64,000 nucleotides of DNA from Nocardia pseudobrasiliensis NBRC 108224 (lineage in GTDB: Bacteria; Actinomycetota; Actinomycetes; Mycobacteriales; Mycobacteriaceae). The notes beneath the pieces were generated by a model, which worked only from the letters and a program-made list of their open reading frames with translations, did no database searches and was not told where the DNA came from. Below, piece by piece: positions 57,221-64,000 of this stretch (its first letter is position 1; each line of letters opens with the position of its first letter). The stretch is from assembly GCF_001613105.1 (NCBI RefSeq), contig NZ_BDBS01000009.1, positions 186,001 to 250,000 of the forward strand, read 5' to 3'. The translations under genes and the position numbers were made by a program.

Positions 57221-58576
57221 GTGTCGAATCCGCTTGATCTCGCAGAGAAAGTATCCGGTCCGCTGCCCGAACTGAGCGCGGACGAGATCGATGCTGCCGC
57301 CGAGCGAATTTCCGACATCATTCAGCCGACGCCGCTACAGCGGGTGGACCGGTTGTCCGCGCTGACCGGAGCGAACGTCTACGTCAAACGCGAGGACCTC
57401 ACCTCCGTCCGCTCCTACAAACTGCGCGGCGCCTACAACCTGATCGTCCAGCTCACCCCCGCCGAACGCGCCGCGGGCGTGGTGACCGCGAGCGCCGGAA
57501 ATCACGCGCAGGGCGTGGCATTCGCGTGCCGGGCGATGGGCATCTCGGGTCGCATCTACGTGCCGACCACCACGCCGAAGCAGAAGCGCGACCGCATTCG
57601 CGCGCACGGCGGCCAGTTCGTGGAACTGATCGCGATCGGCGACACCTACGACGCCGCGGCCGCCGCGGCCGCCGACGACGTCGCCCGCACCGGTGCGACC
57701 ATGGTTCCGCCCTTCGACGATCCCCGCACCGCCGCCGGCCAGGGCACCATCGCCGCGGAAATCCTCGAACAGCTCGGGCACACACCGGATCTGGTGATCG
57801 TGCCGGTCGGCGGCGGTGGCTGCCTGGCCGGGATCGGGACCTATCTGCGCGAGCGGTCGCCCGCGACGGCGATTCTCGGCGTGGAGCCGTCGGGTGCGGC
57901 GTCGATGACCGCCGCGCTGGTGGCGGGCGGGCCGGTGACGCTGCCGGAGATCGATCCGTTCGTCGACGGCGCGGCGGTGCGCCGGATCGGCGAACTGCCC
58001 TATGCCACGGTCGCCAAATTCGGCGGGCGGGTCATCTCGCACGCCTCGCTACCGCTGCTGACCGCGACCGAATCGCCCAGCGGCGCGGGATCTTTCCGCA
58101 TCTCACTGGTCGACGAGGGCGCGATCTGCACGACGATGCTCGAGCTGTATCAGAACGAGGGCATCATCGCCGAACCCGCGGGTGCGCTGGCGGTCGCGGC
58201 GCTGCCGACGGTCCGGATCGAACCGGGCGCCACGGTGGTGTGCCTGGTGTCCGGCGGTAATAACGACGTGTCCCGCTATGGCGAGATCATCGAGCGGTCG
58301 CTGGTCCATCAGGGACTCAAGCACTACTTCCTGGTCGACTTCCCGCAGGAGCCCGGTGCGCTGCGGCGGTTTCTGGACGAGGTGCTCGGGCCCGAGGACG
58401 ATGTCACGCTGTTCGAGTACGTCAAGCGCAACAATCGGGAAACCGGTGCGGCGCTGGTGGGTATCGAACTCGGCTCGCCGGAGGGGCTGGATCCGCTGTT
58501 GAAGCGGATTCGGCATTCGCCCATCCAGTGCGAGCGGCTGGAGCCCGATTCGCCCGCCTACCGCTATCTCACCTGA
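57221..58576 (+). CDS. ilvA: Threonine ammonia-lyase (biosynthetic)
   Basis: 451 aa PLP enzyme deaminating threonine to 2-oxobutyrate, first step to isoleucine. Seen: RSYKLRGAYN with the Schiff-base Lys (about 66), SAGNHAQGVAFACRAMG, VPVGGGGCLAGIGTYL, CLVSGGNNDVSRYGEII. A single C-terminal ACT-like regulatory domain (about 365-451; HYFLVDFPQEPGALRRFLDEVLGP) mediates isoleucine feedback. GTG 57221 is 6 nt after TAGCAT (leaderless). Stops of ilvA and the downstream methyltransferase are adjacent. Confidence 0.95.
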   Translation: MSNPLDLAEKVSGPLPELSADEIDAAAERISDIIQPTPLQRVDRLSALTGANVYVKREDLTSVRSYKLRGAYNLIVQLTPAERAAGVVTASAGNHAQGVAFACRAMGISGRIYVPTTTPKQKRDRIRAHGGQFVELIAIGDTYDAAAAAAADDVARTGATMVPPFDDPRTAAGQGTIAAEILEQLGHTPDLVIVPVGGGGCLAGIGTYLRERSPATAILGVEPSGAASMTAALVAGGPVTLPEIDPFVDGAAVRRIGELPYATVAKFGGRVISHASLPLLTATESPSGAGSFRISLVDEGAICTTMLELYQNEGIIAEPAGALAVAALPTVRIEPGATVVCLVSGGNNDVSRYGEIIERSLVHQGLKHYFLVDFPQEPGALRRFLDEVLGPEDDVTLFEYVKRNNRETGAALVGIELGSPEGLDPLLKRIRHSPIQCERLEPDSPAYRYLT

Positions 58577-59182
58577 TCACGCCGGGCGTTCGGCCCGGTA
58601 GTAGGCGACTCGGCCCAGGCGGCGGCGGTGCTCGGAAGCGACCAGGGCGCAGTCGAATCCGGCGGCGGTCAGCGTCTCGGCGATCTCGTCGCCGCCGATA
58701 TCCACCAGGTGCAGGCGGCCGCCGGGGCGTAGCACGCGCAGCGCCTCGGCGGCGGCCGCGGCCCGGGTGTCGGCGGGCAGGTGGTGGAGCATGAGCGCCG
58801 AGAGCACGCGGTCGTATTCGCCGTCGGCGTAGGGCAGATCCTGGGCGTAGGCGCGTTCGAAGCGGATTCCGCTGCGGCCGTTGATCTTTCGCTGCGCCCG
58901 CAGAAGGGCCTTCGGATCGGGGTCGGAGCCGATCACCTCGGCGGCGGGTTGGGATCGGGCGGCCATCACGGTGAGATTGCCGGTGCCACAACCGATCTCG
59001 AGTATCCGATGGCCCGGGGCGAGTTCGGCCTGGTCGATCAGGCGGCGGTGCAGCTGCGGTGCGCCGAGCAGTCGGGTGAGCAGATCATAGGCGGGCAGCA
59101 GGGCGTCGATGCCGAAGGCGGGCAGGTAGTCGTGGCGGTCGGTCAGTCGGCGGAGCACTGGATGAGGATGATGTTCGGTCAT
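58577..59182 (-). CDS. SAM-dependent methyltransferase
   Basis: 201 aa. Motif I: ILEIGCGTGNLTVMAA (about 60), DPDPKALLRAQRK, and LPYADGEYDRVLSALMLHHLPADTRAAAAAEALRVLRPGGRLHLVDIGG. Short compared with UbiE proteins. Substrate unknown. ATG 59182 is supported by CACTAT 7 nt upstream; ATG 59191 is also in frame. It diverges from the AraC gene at 59256 across about 73 bp, so the AraC protein may regulate it. Confidence 0.88.
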   Translation of the reverse strand: MTEHHPHPVLRRLTDRHDYLPAFGIDALLPAYDLLTRLLGAPQLHRRLIDQAELAPGHRILEIGCGTGNLTVMAARSQPAAEVIGSDPDPKALLRAQRKINGRSGIRFERAYAQDLPYADGEYDRVLSALMLHHLPADTRAAAAAEALRVLRPGGRLHLVDIGGDEIAETLTAAGFDCALVASEHRRRLGRVAYYRAERPA

Positions 59183-59255
59183 GAATTCCATAGTGATCGC
59201 ATTACATGCAGAGAAGTTGGGTGATCATCGGCAGGACTGGGACTATCTTCGGTAT

Positions 59256-60113
59256 ATGAATCAGGCGGCTCGGCTGGTGCGGCATCAAGGCGGGGTACCC
59301 GTTTACGGCTATCGCAGCGATCCACTCACGCCGCCGGTTTCACTCATGCGCTACGACCCGTCGACGCGGCCGACCGGGCATCCGCATATCCATGACTTCC
59401 CGGTGCTCTGGTACAGCGCGGCCAGCGGCACGGTCTGCGTGGTCGCCGCGGGCGAGGTCGTCGACGGCACCGCGGCGGGGATCGACGGTATGGGCACCGC
59501 GGTCATGTTCGATCCGGCCGCGCTGGGCGAGGATGCCCGCGCGCCGTGGCCCGCCTGGCATTCGCATCCGCTGCTCTATCCGTTCCTGCACGGCAGACGC
59601 GACGGCCTGCTGAGGCTGACCATCCCGCCGGAGCGACGCCCGCTGTGGGACAACGCGATCGCCGCCATCGAAGCCGAACTCACCGAACGCCACGACGGCT
59701 ACCGCCAAGCCACCCGAGCCCATCTCACCCTGCTCCTGATCGACCTGTCCCGCATAGCGGCCGACGTGGTCGGCGACCTACGCCGCAGCGGCGAACCGCT
59801 CCTGGCCGAGGTCTTCGACATCATCGACAAACGCCACCACGAACCCCTCTCCCTCAGCGACATAGCCCGCACGGTCAACCTCACCCCCGGCTACCTCACC
59901 ACCGTCGTCCGCCACCGCACCGGCCGCACAGTCCAAGACTGGATCCTGCACCACCGCATGACCCAGGCCCGCCGCCTCCTGACCGAAACCACCCTCCCCA
60001 TCTCCGAAATAGCCCGCCGAGTGGGCCTCCCCGACCCCGGCTACTTCACCCGCCAATTCCGCCGAACCCACGGCCTCCCACCCCGAACCTTCCGGATCAA
60101 CTCCCCCACCTGA
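59256..60113 (+). CDS. AraC-family transcriptional regulator
   Basis: 285 aa. N-terminal cupin-like ligand region (HPHIHDFPVLWYSAASGTVCVVAAGEVVDGT). Two HTH motifs at the C-terminus: PLSLSDIARTVNLTPGYLTTVVRHRTGRTVQDWILHHRMTQARRLL and LPISEIARRVGLPDPGYFTRQFRRTHGLPPRTFR. ATG 59256 has TATCTT 6 nt upstream (leaderless), and the reading from 59181 adds only unrelated residues. The divergent methyltransferase is the likely target. Confidence 0.9.
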   Translation: MNQAARLVRHQGGVPVYGYRSDPLTPPVSLMRYDPSTRPTGHPHIHDFPVLWYSAASGTVCVVAAGEVVDGTAAGIDGMGTAVMFDPAALGEDARAPWPAWHSHPLLYPFLHGRRDGLLRLTIPPERRPLWDNAIAAIEAELTERHDGYRQATRAHLTLLLIDLSRIAADVVGDLRRSGEPLLAEVFDIIDKRHHEPLSLSDIARTVNLTPGYLTTVVRHRTGRTVQDWILHHRMTQARRLLTETTLPISEIARRVGLPDPGYFTRQFRRTHGLPPRTFRINSPT

Positions 60114-60114
60114 C

Positions 60115-60133
60115 CCCTCGCTTCGCTCGGGGA
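60115..60133. repeat. GAGCGAAGCGAG-type short repeat
   Basis: The sequence CCCCTCGCTTCGCTCGGGG, starting just after the AraC stop, shares its core CTCGCTTCGCTCGGG with the arms of the 28-bp inverted repeat at 61813-61935. Confidence 0.55.
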
Positions 60134-60253
60134 AAGGGGAGGATTCCGCCGGGGAGGAAAAGGAGGTCGCACGGGAAGAAAAAGGAGAATTCCGCACGGG
60201 ACAATCGGATTCCGAACGATGCACCGTCCGACCCCGCCCCCTTGTGGCCCTCA

Positions 60254-60550
60254 GGCCCGCTACCCGCTTGTTCCCTGCGCTCCCCGGCCCGCTACCCGCA
60301 TGTTTCGCTGCACCGCCCGGCCCGCTACCCGCATGTTTCCCTGCGCCCTCCGGCCCGCTACACGCATGTTTCCCTGCGCCCTCCGGCCCGCTACCCGCAT
60401 ATTTCCCTGCGCCCTCCGGCCCGCCGCCCGCATATTTCCCTGCGCCCTCCGGCCCGCCGCCCGCATATTTCCCTGCACCGCCCGGCCCGCTACCCGCATG
60501 TTTCCCTGCGCTCCCCGGCCCGCCGCCCCCTTGTTTCCCTGCACCGTCCG
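60254..60550. repeat. Minisatellite of nine 33-bp tandem units
   Basis: Units start at 60254, 60286, 60319, 60352, 60385, 60418, 60451, 60484 and 60517. All are 33 bp except the first (32 bp). Consensus begins GGCCCGCTACCCGCATGTTT and continues to CCCTGCGCCCTCC; units differ at a few sites (TAC/CGC, ATG/ATA, GCGCCCT/CACCGCC/GCGCTCC). Since 33 is a multiple of three, frames stay open through the array; minus strand reads as AAGRRAQGNMR repeats. There are no spacers, so this is not CRISPR. Confidence 0.9.
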
Positions 60551-60566
60551 CCCAGCGGGCGGTGCA
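60540..60566 (-). terminator. Hairpin terminator downstream of the secreted-protein gene
   Basis: TGCACCGTCCGC and GCGGGCGGTGCA pair over 12 positions with one T/G position and a CCA loop, 10 nt after the minus-strand stop at 60576. The left arm is part of the last minisatellite unit. No T-tract. Confidence 0.55.
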
Positions 60567-60575
60567 GGGCCCCGC

Positions 60576-61055
60576 TCAGCTGATATCAACCGACCCGTCG
60601 AACACCATCGGTGTCGGTCCCGGCATGCAATCGCGGAACATGGTGGTGGGCATGGGGATTCCGTAGCCGATCATATTCGGCTGGCCGTTGTGGCCCTTGG
60701 TTACGGTGATCTGGACCGCCATGGAATCCGGGGGGAACAGCATGATGGGCTGGGTCGTGGTGATCGGGTAGACCAGTGACACGGTGTCGCCGTTCACTCT
60801 CAGGCAGGTGACCGGGCCGGTGACCTGCACCGGCAACGGCATATTCCCGAATTGGGCCGTGGCCAGATAGGTTCCGGTGGCCGGGCCGTCGCCCGTGCCC
60901 TGTGCATTGATGTGCAGCACGTTCATGCCCATCACTTGCATATTGCCGTCGATCGATACGCCGACGGGCGCGGCCACCGCCTGTCCCGTCGCCGCCAGCA
61001 CCGCCGCCCCGGCCGCAGCCGTGGACACGGCGAAACGAGTAAGCCGAGTTGTCAT
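60576..61055 (-). CDS. Secreted hypothetical protein
   Basis: 159 aa. Signal peptide about 1-28 (FAVSTAAAGAAVLAATGQAVA). The mature protein is beta-rich with SIDGNMQVMGMNVLHINAQGTGDGPATGTY, VQVTGPVTCLRVNGDTVSLVYPI and VQITVTKGHNGQPNMIGYGI; two Cys may form a disulfide. It belongs to a small secreted family I have seen only in Nocardia-like genomes; no function known. GGAGG precedes ATG 61055. The minisatellite begins 26 nt past its stop. Confidence 0.72.
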   Translation of the reverse strand: MTTRLTRFAVSTAAAGAAVLAATGQAVAAPVGVSIDGNMQVMGMNVLHINAQGTGDGPATGTYLATAQFGNMPLPVQVTGPVTCLRVNGDTVSLVYPITTTQPIMLFPPDSMAVQITVTKGHNGQPNMIGYGIPMPTTMFRDCMPGPTPMVFDGSVDIS

Positions 61056-61128
61056 GGGAAAACGCCTCCTACGGTAGGTTTCCGGCGGCCGGATACCCCC
61101 TGCGGGAGCGCCTATTCGGGCGAGCGGT

Positions 61129-61746
61129 TCACGCTGGCCGGGCGTTGCGCACTGCCGCTGCGGCGGCTTCGTGCCCGTCAGCGCTCAGCCCCGAGATCAC
61201 GCCGTCGATATCGGCGGACGGCCGATTCTGGCTGAGCTTGAATTTCGCCTCGATCCGGGTGATCGACAACTCGACCCCGACGATCGCCCGCAGCAGTCCC
61301 GAAATGAATTGCGGCGGAGCGTCATCCACCGACCACGGATTCACCCGCCCACCCTCGTGCCGCTCGGACAACTCGACGACATTCCGCTCCACCCACGCCG
61401 GATCATCATGCACCGTCAGCCGCCCATAGACATGCGCCGTCACATAATTCCAAGTAGGCACCACCCGCCCATGCTCCCCCTTACTCGGATACCACCCCGG
61501 CGACACATACGCATCCGGCCCTCGCACAATAACCATCGCCTCCCCAATCACAGGCCGCCTCCACTGCTCATTGACCCGAGCCAAATGCCCTCGCAACACC
61601 CCCTCCCCCGCCCCGTCATACACAAGCGGCAACGTCGTGGCAACAATCCCCTCCGCCGTCACCGTAATCAAATCGGCAGCCCCACACCGCCCGAGCAACT
61701 CACGCACAGCCTGCTCATCGGGAACGAAAGACGCGGGAATATACAT
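61129..61746 (-). CDS. FMN-binding negative transcriptional regulator PaiB-like
   Basis: 205 aa PaiB/split-barrel family: MYIPASFVPDEQAVRELLGRCGAADLITV, AHLARVNEQWR-type RGHLARVNEQWRRPVIGEAMVIVRGPDAYVSPGWYPSKGEHGRVVPTWNYVTAHVYGRL, IVGVELSITRIEAKFKLSQNRP. PaiB in Bacillus represses proteases and sporulation; most members are FMN-binding and may be pyridoxamine-oxidase-like enzymes. ATG 61746 starts with the exact family N-terminus; longer readings to 62664 are antisense to the hydrolase gene. Confidence 0.88.
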   Translation of the reverse strand: MYIPASFVPDEQAVRELLGRCGAADLITVTAEGIVATTLPLVYDGAGEGVLRGHLARVNEQWRRPVIGEAMVIVRGPDAYVSPGWYPSKGEHGRVVPTWNYVTAHVYGRLTVHDDPAWVERNVVELSERHEGGRVNPWSVDDAPPQFISGLLRAIVGVELSITRIEAKFKLSQNRPSADIDGVISGLSADGHEAAAAAVRNARPA

Positions 61747-61812
61747 GCCCCCACCCTGACCGAACCCCACCCGAACCAACAGATCCGCTTCCCCAACACT
61801 GGCCCTGAGCCA

Positions 61813-61935
61813 ACCCCAGCCCTCGCTTCGCTCGGGCGGGAATATGGATTTCCCACTCGGAATCGAGACGGGCGACTTTCCCCTTCCCCGCCCGAGTTTC
61901 CCCTTCCCCCGCCCGAGCGAAGCGAGGGCTGGGGT
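61813..61935. repeat. Perfect 28-bp inverted repeat, GAGCGAAGCGAG family
   Basis: Arms 61813-61840 and 61908-61935 are exact reverse complements (ACCCCAGCCCTCGCTTCGCT... on the left arm), with a 67-nt spacer. The spacer holds a repeated block CCGCCCGAG ... TTTCCCCTTCC. The right arm ends on the first base of the hydrolase stop codon (61935). It lies downstream of the hydrolase and 66 bp upstream of the PaiB-like gene. It may act as a transcription terminator or be a mobile repeat of MITE/REP type. Confidence 0.8.
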
Positions 61936-63185
61936 CAGGCTGCTTGGGGTTGTGGGAGGTGGGCGGGGCCCGTGGTGGGGCGGGCGTTGCGGACGGCCAG
62001 GGGGAGGATCCAGCTGGCGGCTATTTGGTCCCAGGCGAATTTGTTGAGGGTCAGGCGGTTGTGGACGAAACCTATCGATAGTCCCGAGCGGGGGTCGGCC
62101 CAGCCGAAGGAGCCGCCCAGGCCGATGTGGCCGAAACCGGCGGGGGCGCCGGGGGCGGGGAGGGAGTGGTAACCGAGGTGCCAGAGCATGGGGAGGTAGA
62201 ACAGGGCGTGGTCGAGGTGAAGGGTTTGGACCTTGCGTAGGGAGCGGATCGTGTTGGCGGACAGGTACTGTCGGCCGTTGGCGGTGCCGCCGCAGGCCAG
62301 GGCGCCGTACATGGTGGCCAGGGCGCTCGAGGTACATACGCCGTTGCCGGCGGCCAGCTCTGTGTTCAGGATGGGTGGTTCGTCGCCCTCCAGCAGGGCC
62401 TCGAGGCCGGGGAGGAACAGGGCGCGAGTGGCCGCGCCGGGCGCGCCGGGGATGCCGGAGGCACGGCCGAGGAACATCGCGCCGATCACGGAACCCGCTG
62501 CGGCCAAACGCGATCCCGACAGTGCCGCGACCGACATGGCGGTGTCCGCGGGCGGTCGGCCCAGATACATCCCGTCGATCCCGAGCGGTTCGGCGACCTC
62601 GCTGCGGATCAACTCCCCCATCCCCCGACCGGTCACCGACCGCGCCAGCCCGGACAGCAGCCACCCGAACGTCAACGCGTGATAAGCCGGAACACCCAGC
62701 AGCCGATCGGGTTTCGCCGCCGCGAGCCGCTGCTCCATCAGCCGATGATCGAGCACCTCGTCCAACCCGGCGGCGATCGGCGCCAGCCCGGACAGCCCGG
62801 CTCGATGAGTAAGCAACTGCCGCACCGTGATTCGATCCTTACCGGCCGCGCCGAACTCCGGCCAGTACGCAGCCACAGGCAGGTCGTAATCGATCAGCCC
62901 GCGATCGGCGAGACGGTGAACAACCGTTGCCGCGATACCTTTCGTCGCCGAGAACACGATGCTGCCGGTATCGCGCGTCCACGCCACCCCCGGCGCCGCC
63001 TCCCCGGTCCACACCTCCGCCAGCACCCGACCGTGCCGATGCACCGACAGGGCCCCACCGGCTCCGCGCCGATTGCCCACCAACCTGGCGAAGGTACGCA
63101 CCAGCGGTTCGAATTCGGCGGCCGCATGCCCGCCCATATCGGCGGGAAGATCCGCGGTAGCGGAGGAAAAAGCGTCGTTGCTCAC
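61935..63185 (-). CDS. Beta-lactamase-fold serine hydrolase (class C-like esterase)
   Basis: 416 aa. Serine hydrolase of the beta-lactamase/EstB type: IVFSATKGIAATVVHRLADRGLIDYDLPVAAYWPEFG holds the SxxK motif (SATK, about 77); VRQLLTHRAGLSGLAP, VPAYHALTFGWLLSGLARSVTG supplies YHA in place of YxN; C-terminal GFGHIGLGGSFGWADPRSGLSIGFVHN holds the HxG-type region. No signal peptide. It may hydrolyse esters or act as a lipase/peptidase. GTG 63185 is 6 nt after TACCGT (leaderless). Its stop coincides with the end of the inverted repeat arm. Confidence 0.86.
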   Translation of the reverse strand: MSNDAFSSATADLPADMGGHAAAEFEPLVRTFARLVGNRRGAGGALSVHRHGRVLAEVWTGEAAPGVAWTRDTGSIVFSATKGIAATVVHRLADRGLIDYDLPVAAYWPEFGAAGKDRITVRQLLTHRAGLSGLAPIAAGLDEVLDHRLMEQRLAAAKPDRLLGVPAYHALTFGWLLSGLARSVTGRGMGELIRSEVAEPLGIDGMYLGRPPADTAMSVAALSGSRLAAAGSVIGAMFLGRASGIPGAPGAATRALFLPGLEALLEGDEPPILNTELAAGNGVCTSSALATMYGALACGGTANGRQYLSANTIRSLRKVQTLHLDHALFYLPMLWHLGYHSLPAPGAPAGFGHIGLGGSFGWADPRSGLSIGFVHNRLTLNKFAWDQIAASWILPLAVRNARPTTGPAHLPQPQAA

Positions 63186-63389
63186 ATACCCACGGTACTT
63201 GCGAACAACAGCGGTCGGCAATGATGTTGGCCGACCGGTGATTTCCCGTCCACCCACCCGACCGCCCCCGCTCACCGGGCCGCGACCACATCGTGACCCC
63301 ACCTCGAGACACGCCGCGATCTGCGAGAACGTCCGTCGAATATCACCGAACCCCACGCCCCGACCCCACACCGATGGATACGCTGAGTT

Positions 63390-64000
63390 ATGCGATCGTT
63401 GCGATCAGTGGCCGTCGTACTACTCCTCCCAGCCCTGGTATCGGCCTGCTCGAAAGCGCCATCGCCCGCGCCCACGCCGACCAAGGCCCCCGCCCAGGAT
63501 CTGGTCGGCGACTGGAACGGCACGCTCGCCCTGCCCAACCACGCGCTCCCCCTGGGCATCACCGTCACCAGGGACGCGACCATCACGGTCACCATCCCCG
63601 AACAGGGCATCTACGACAAACCCACCATCCAGGTCACCACCGATCCGGACAATGTCGGCTTCACCATCCCCGACATCCCCGGCGTCCCGACCTTCAAGGG
63701 CCGCCACGACCGCGCGGCCGACACCCTCACCGGCACATTCAGCCAATCCGGCAACCAGCTACCCCTGACGATGAACCGCGGCAAGGTGCCCCCGCCGCCG
63801 CGTCCGCAGGAACCGAAACCACCGTGGCCGTACAAATCCGAGGACGTCACCTATCGCAGCGGCGATATCACCATCGCGGGCACGCTCACCGAGCCCAACA
63901 CCCCCGGCCCGCACCCCGCGGTGATCCTGATCAGCGGCAGCGGCGCCCAGGACCGTAACGAGGAACTGCTGGGCCACAAGCCCTTCCTGCTCCTCGCCGA
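63390..64000 (+). CDS. Alpha/beta hydrolase lipoprotein (partial, runs off right edge)
   Basis: The first 203 residues are present. Lipoprotein signal MRSLRSVAVVLLL followed by lipobox LVSAC (Cys about 20), a Pro-rich linker, then DLVGDWNGTLALPNHALPLGITV (beta-barrel lipid-like domain) and, from about 145, the hydrolase start SEDVTYRSGDITIAGTLTEPNTPGPHPAVILISGSGAQDRNEELLGHKPFLLLA, with oxyanion SGSGAQDR. The catalytic Ser lies beyond the window. ATG 63390 has TACGCT 5 nt upstream (leaderless). Confidence 0.86.
   Translation, partial: MRSLRSVAVVLLLPALVSACSKAPSPAPTPTKAPAQDLVGDWNGTLALPNHALPLGITVTRDATITVTIPEQGIYDKPTIQVTTDPDNVGFTIPDIPGVPTFKGRHDRAADTLTGTFSQSGNQLPLTMNRGKVPPPPRPQEPKPPWPYKSEDVTYRSGDITIAGTLTEPNTPGPHPAVILISGSGAQDRNEELLGHKPFLLLA

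Noticed and set aside
60254..60550. CRISPR array
   Set aside because: The units are directly adjacent with no spacers, and there are no cas genes.
60219..60779. 186-aa plus-strand proline-rich repeat ORF through the minisatellite
   Set aside because: The frame is open only because the repeat unit is a multiple of three and GC-rich; it overlaps the 3' part of a secreted gene and has no ribosome site.
61747..62664. Long upstream extension of the PaiB-like gene to 511 aa
   Set aside because: It is antisense to the hydrolase gene and crosses the inverted repeat; the family N-terminus begins at ATG 61746.

Overview
The window is high-GC actinobacterial DNA, most likely a Nocardia or another mycolic-acid-producing Mycobacteriales chromosome. 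An MspA-type porin, an F420/FMN-type nitroreductase, a mycothiol-type DinB protein, an Mce-associated-like secreted protein, the BioQ/BsaP/DUF2567 biotin set and frequent GTG starts with TANNNT hexamers 5-8 nt upstream (leaderless promoters) all point there. Read right to left, the conserved genes follow the order I recall from the M. tuberculosis dnaE1-to-his region: dnaE1, nitroreductase, ilvA, treY-glgX, bioA-bioF-bioD, bioB-bsaP-DUF2567, nrtR, nadABC, hisDCBHA-imp. Local accessory genes are spread between these blocks. I saw no tRNA, rRNA, CRISPR array, insertion sequence or prophage.

Layout. 1-5704 (minus strand): the histidine operon hisD-hisC-hisB-hisH, then hisA and a truncated inositol-monophosphatase gene. 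A secreted-protein gene on the opposite strand separates hisH from hisA, and hisA seems to have its own leaderless promoter. 5988-14872: a YjdF homologue, DinB and ABM small enzymes, an HTH regulator, a membrane Ser/Thr kinase next to a penicillin-binding lipoprotein, arylamine N-acetyltransferase, a winged-helix protein and a TerB-like protein. 14877-19221: de novo NAD genes nadA-nadB-nadC, divergent from nrtR, with a palindromic operator between them. 19362-25652: small proteins, an M19 dipeptidase, a DedA protein, and a secreted phosphoesterase/beta-propeller fusion.

25798-36283: a biotin and cobalamin block. bioB-bsaP-DUF2567 diverges from the TetR regulator bioQ. A cobalamin riboswitch heads a btuC-btuD-btuF-type transporter operon. 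bioF-bioD and bioA follow. Three near-identical palindromes (core TGAACG-N-CGTTCA or close variant) in front of bioB/bioQ, bioF and bioA form one regulon. A frameshifted VapC relic lies between bioF and bioA. 36405-42042: a MarR-GNAT fusion with a 19-bp operator palindrome, then glgX-treY without treZ. 42159-50004: secreted protease, DUF2235 hydrolase, a two-component system, a CYTH-like secreted protein, a lipase and an AI-2E-type permease.

50149-64000: dnaE1, an MspA porin, a LacI regulator, two methyltransferases, a nitroreductase, ilvA and an AraC regulator. These are followed by a minisatellite of nine 33-bp units, a secreted protein, a PaiB-like protein, a perfect 28-bp inverted repeat, a beta-lactamase-fold hydrolase and a truncated lipoprotein hydrolase. 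The main points for follow-up are the biotin/B12 regulatory block, the divided his operon, the minisatellite and the inverted-repeat family, and the density of leaderless promoters.
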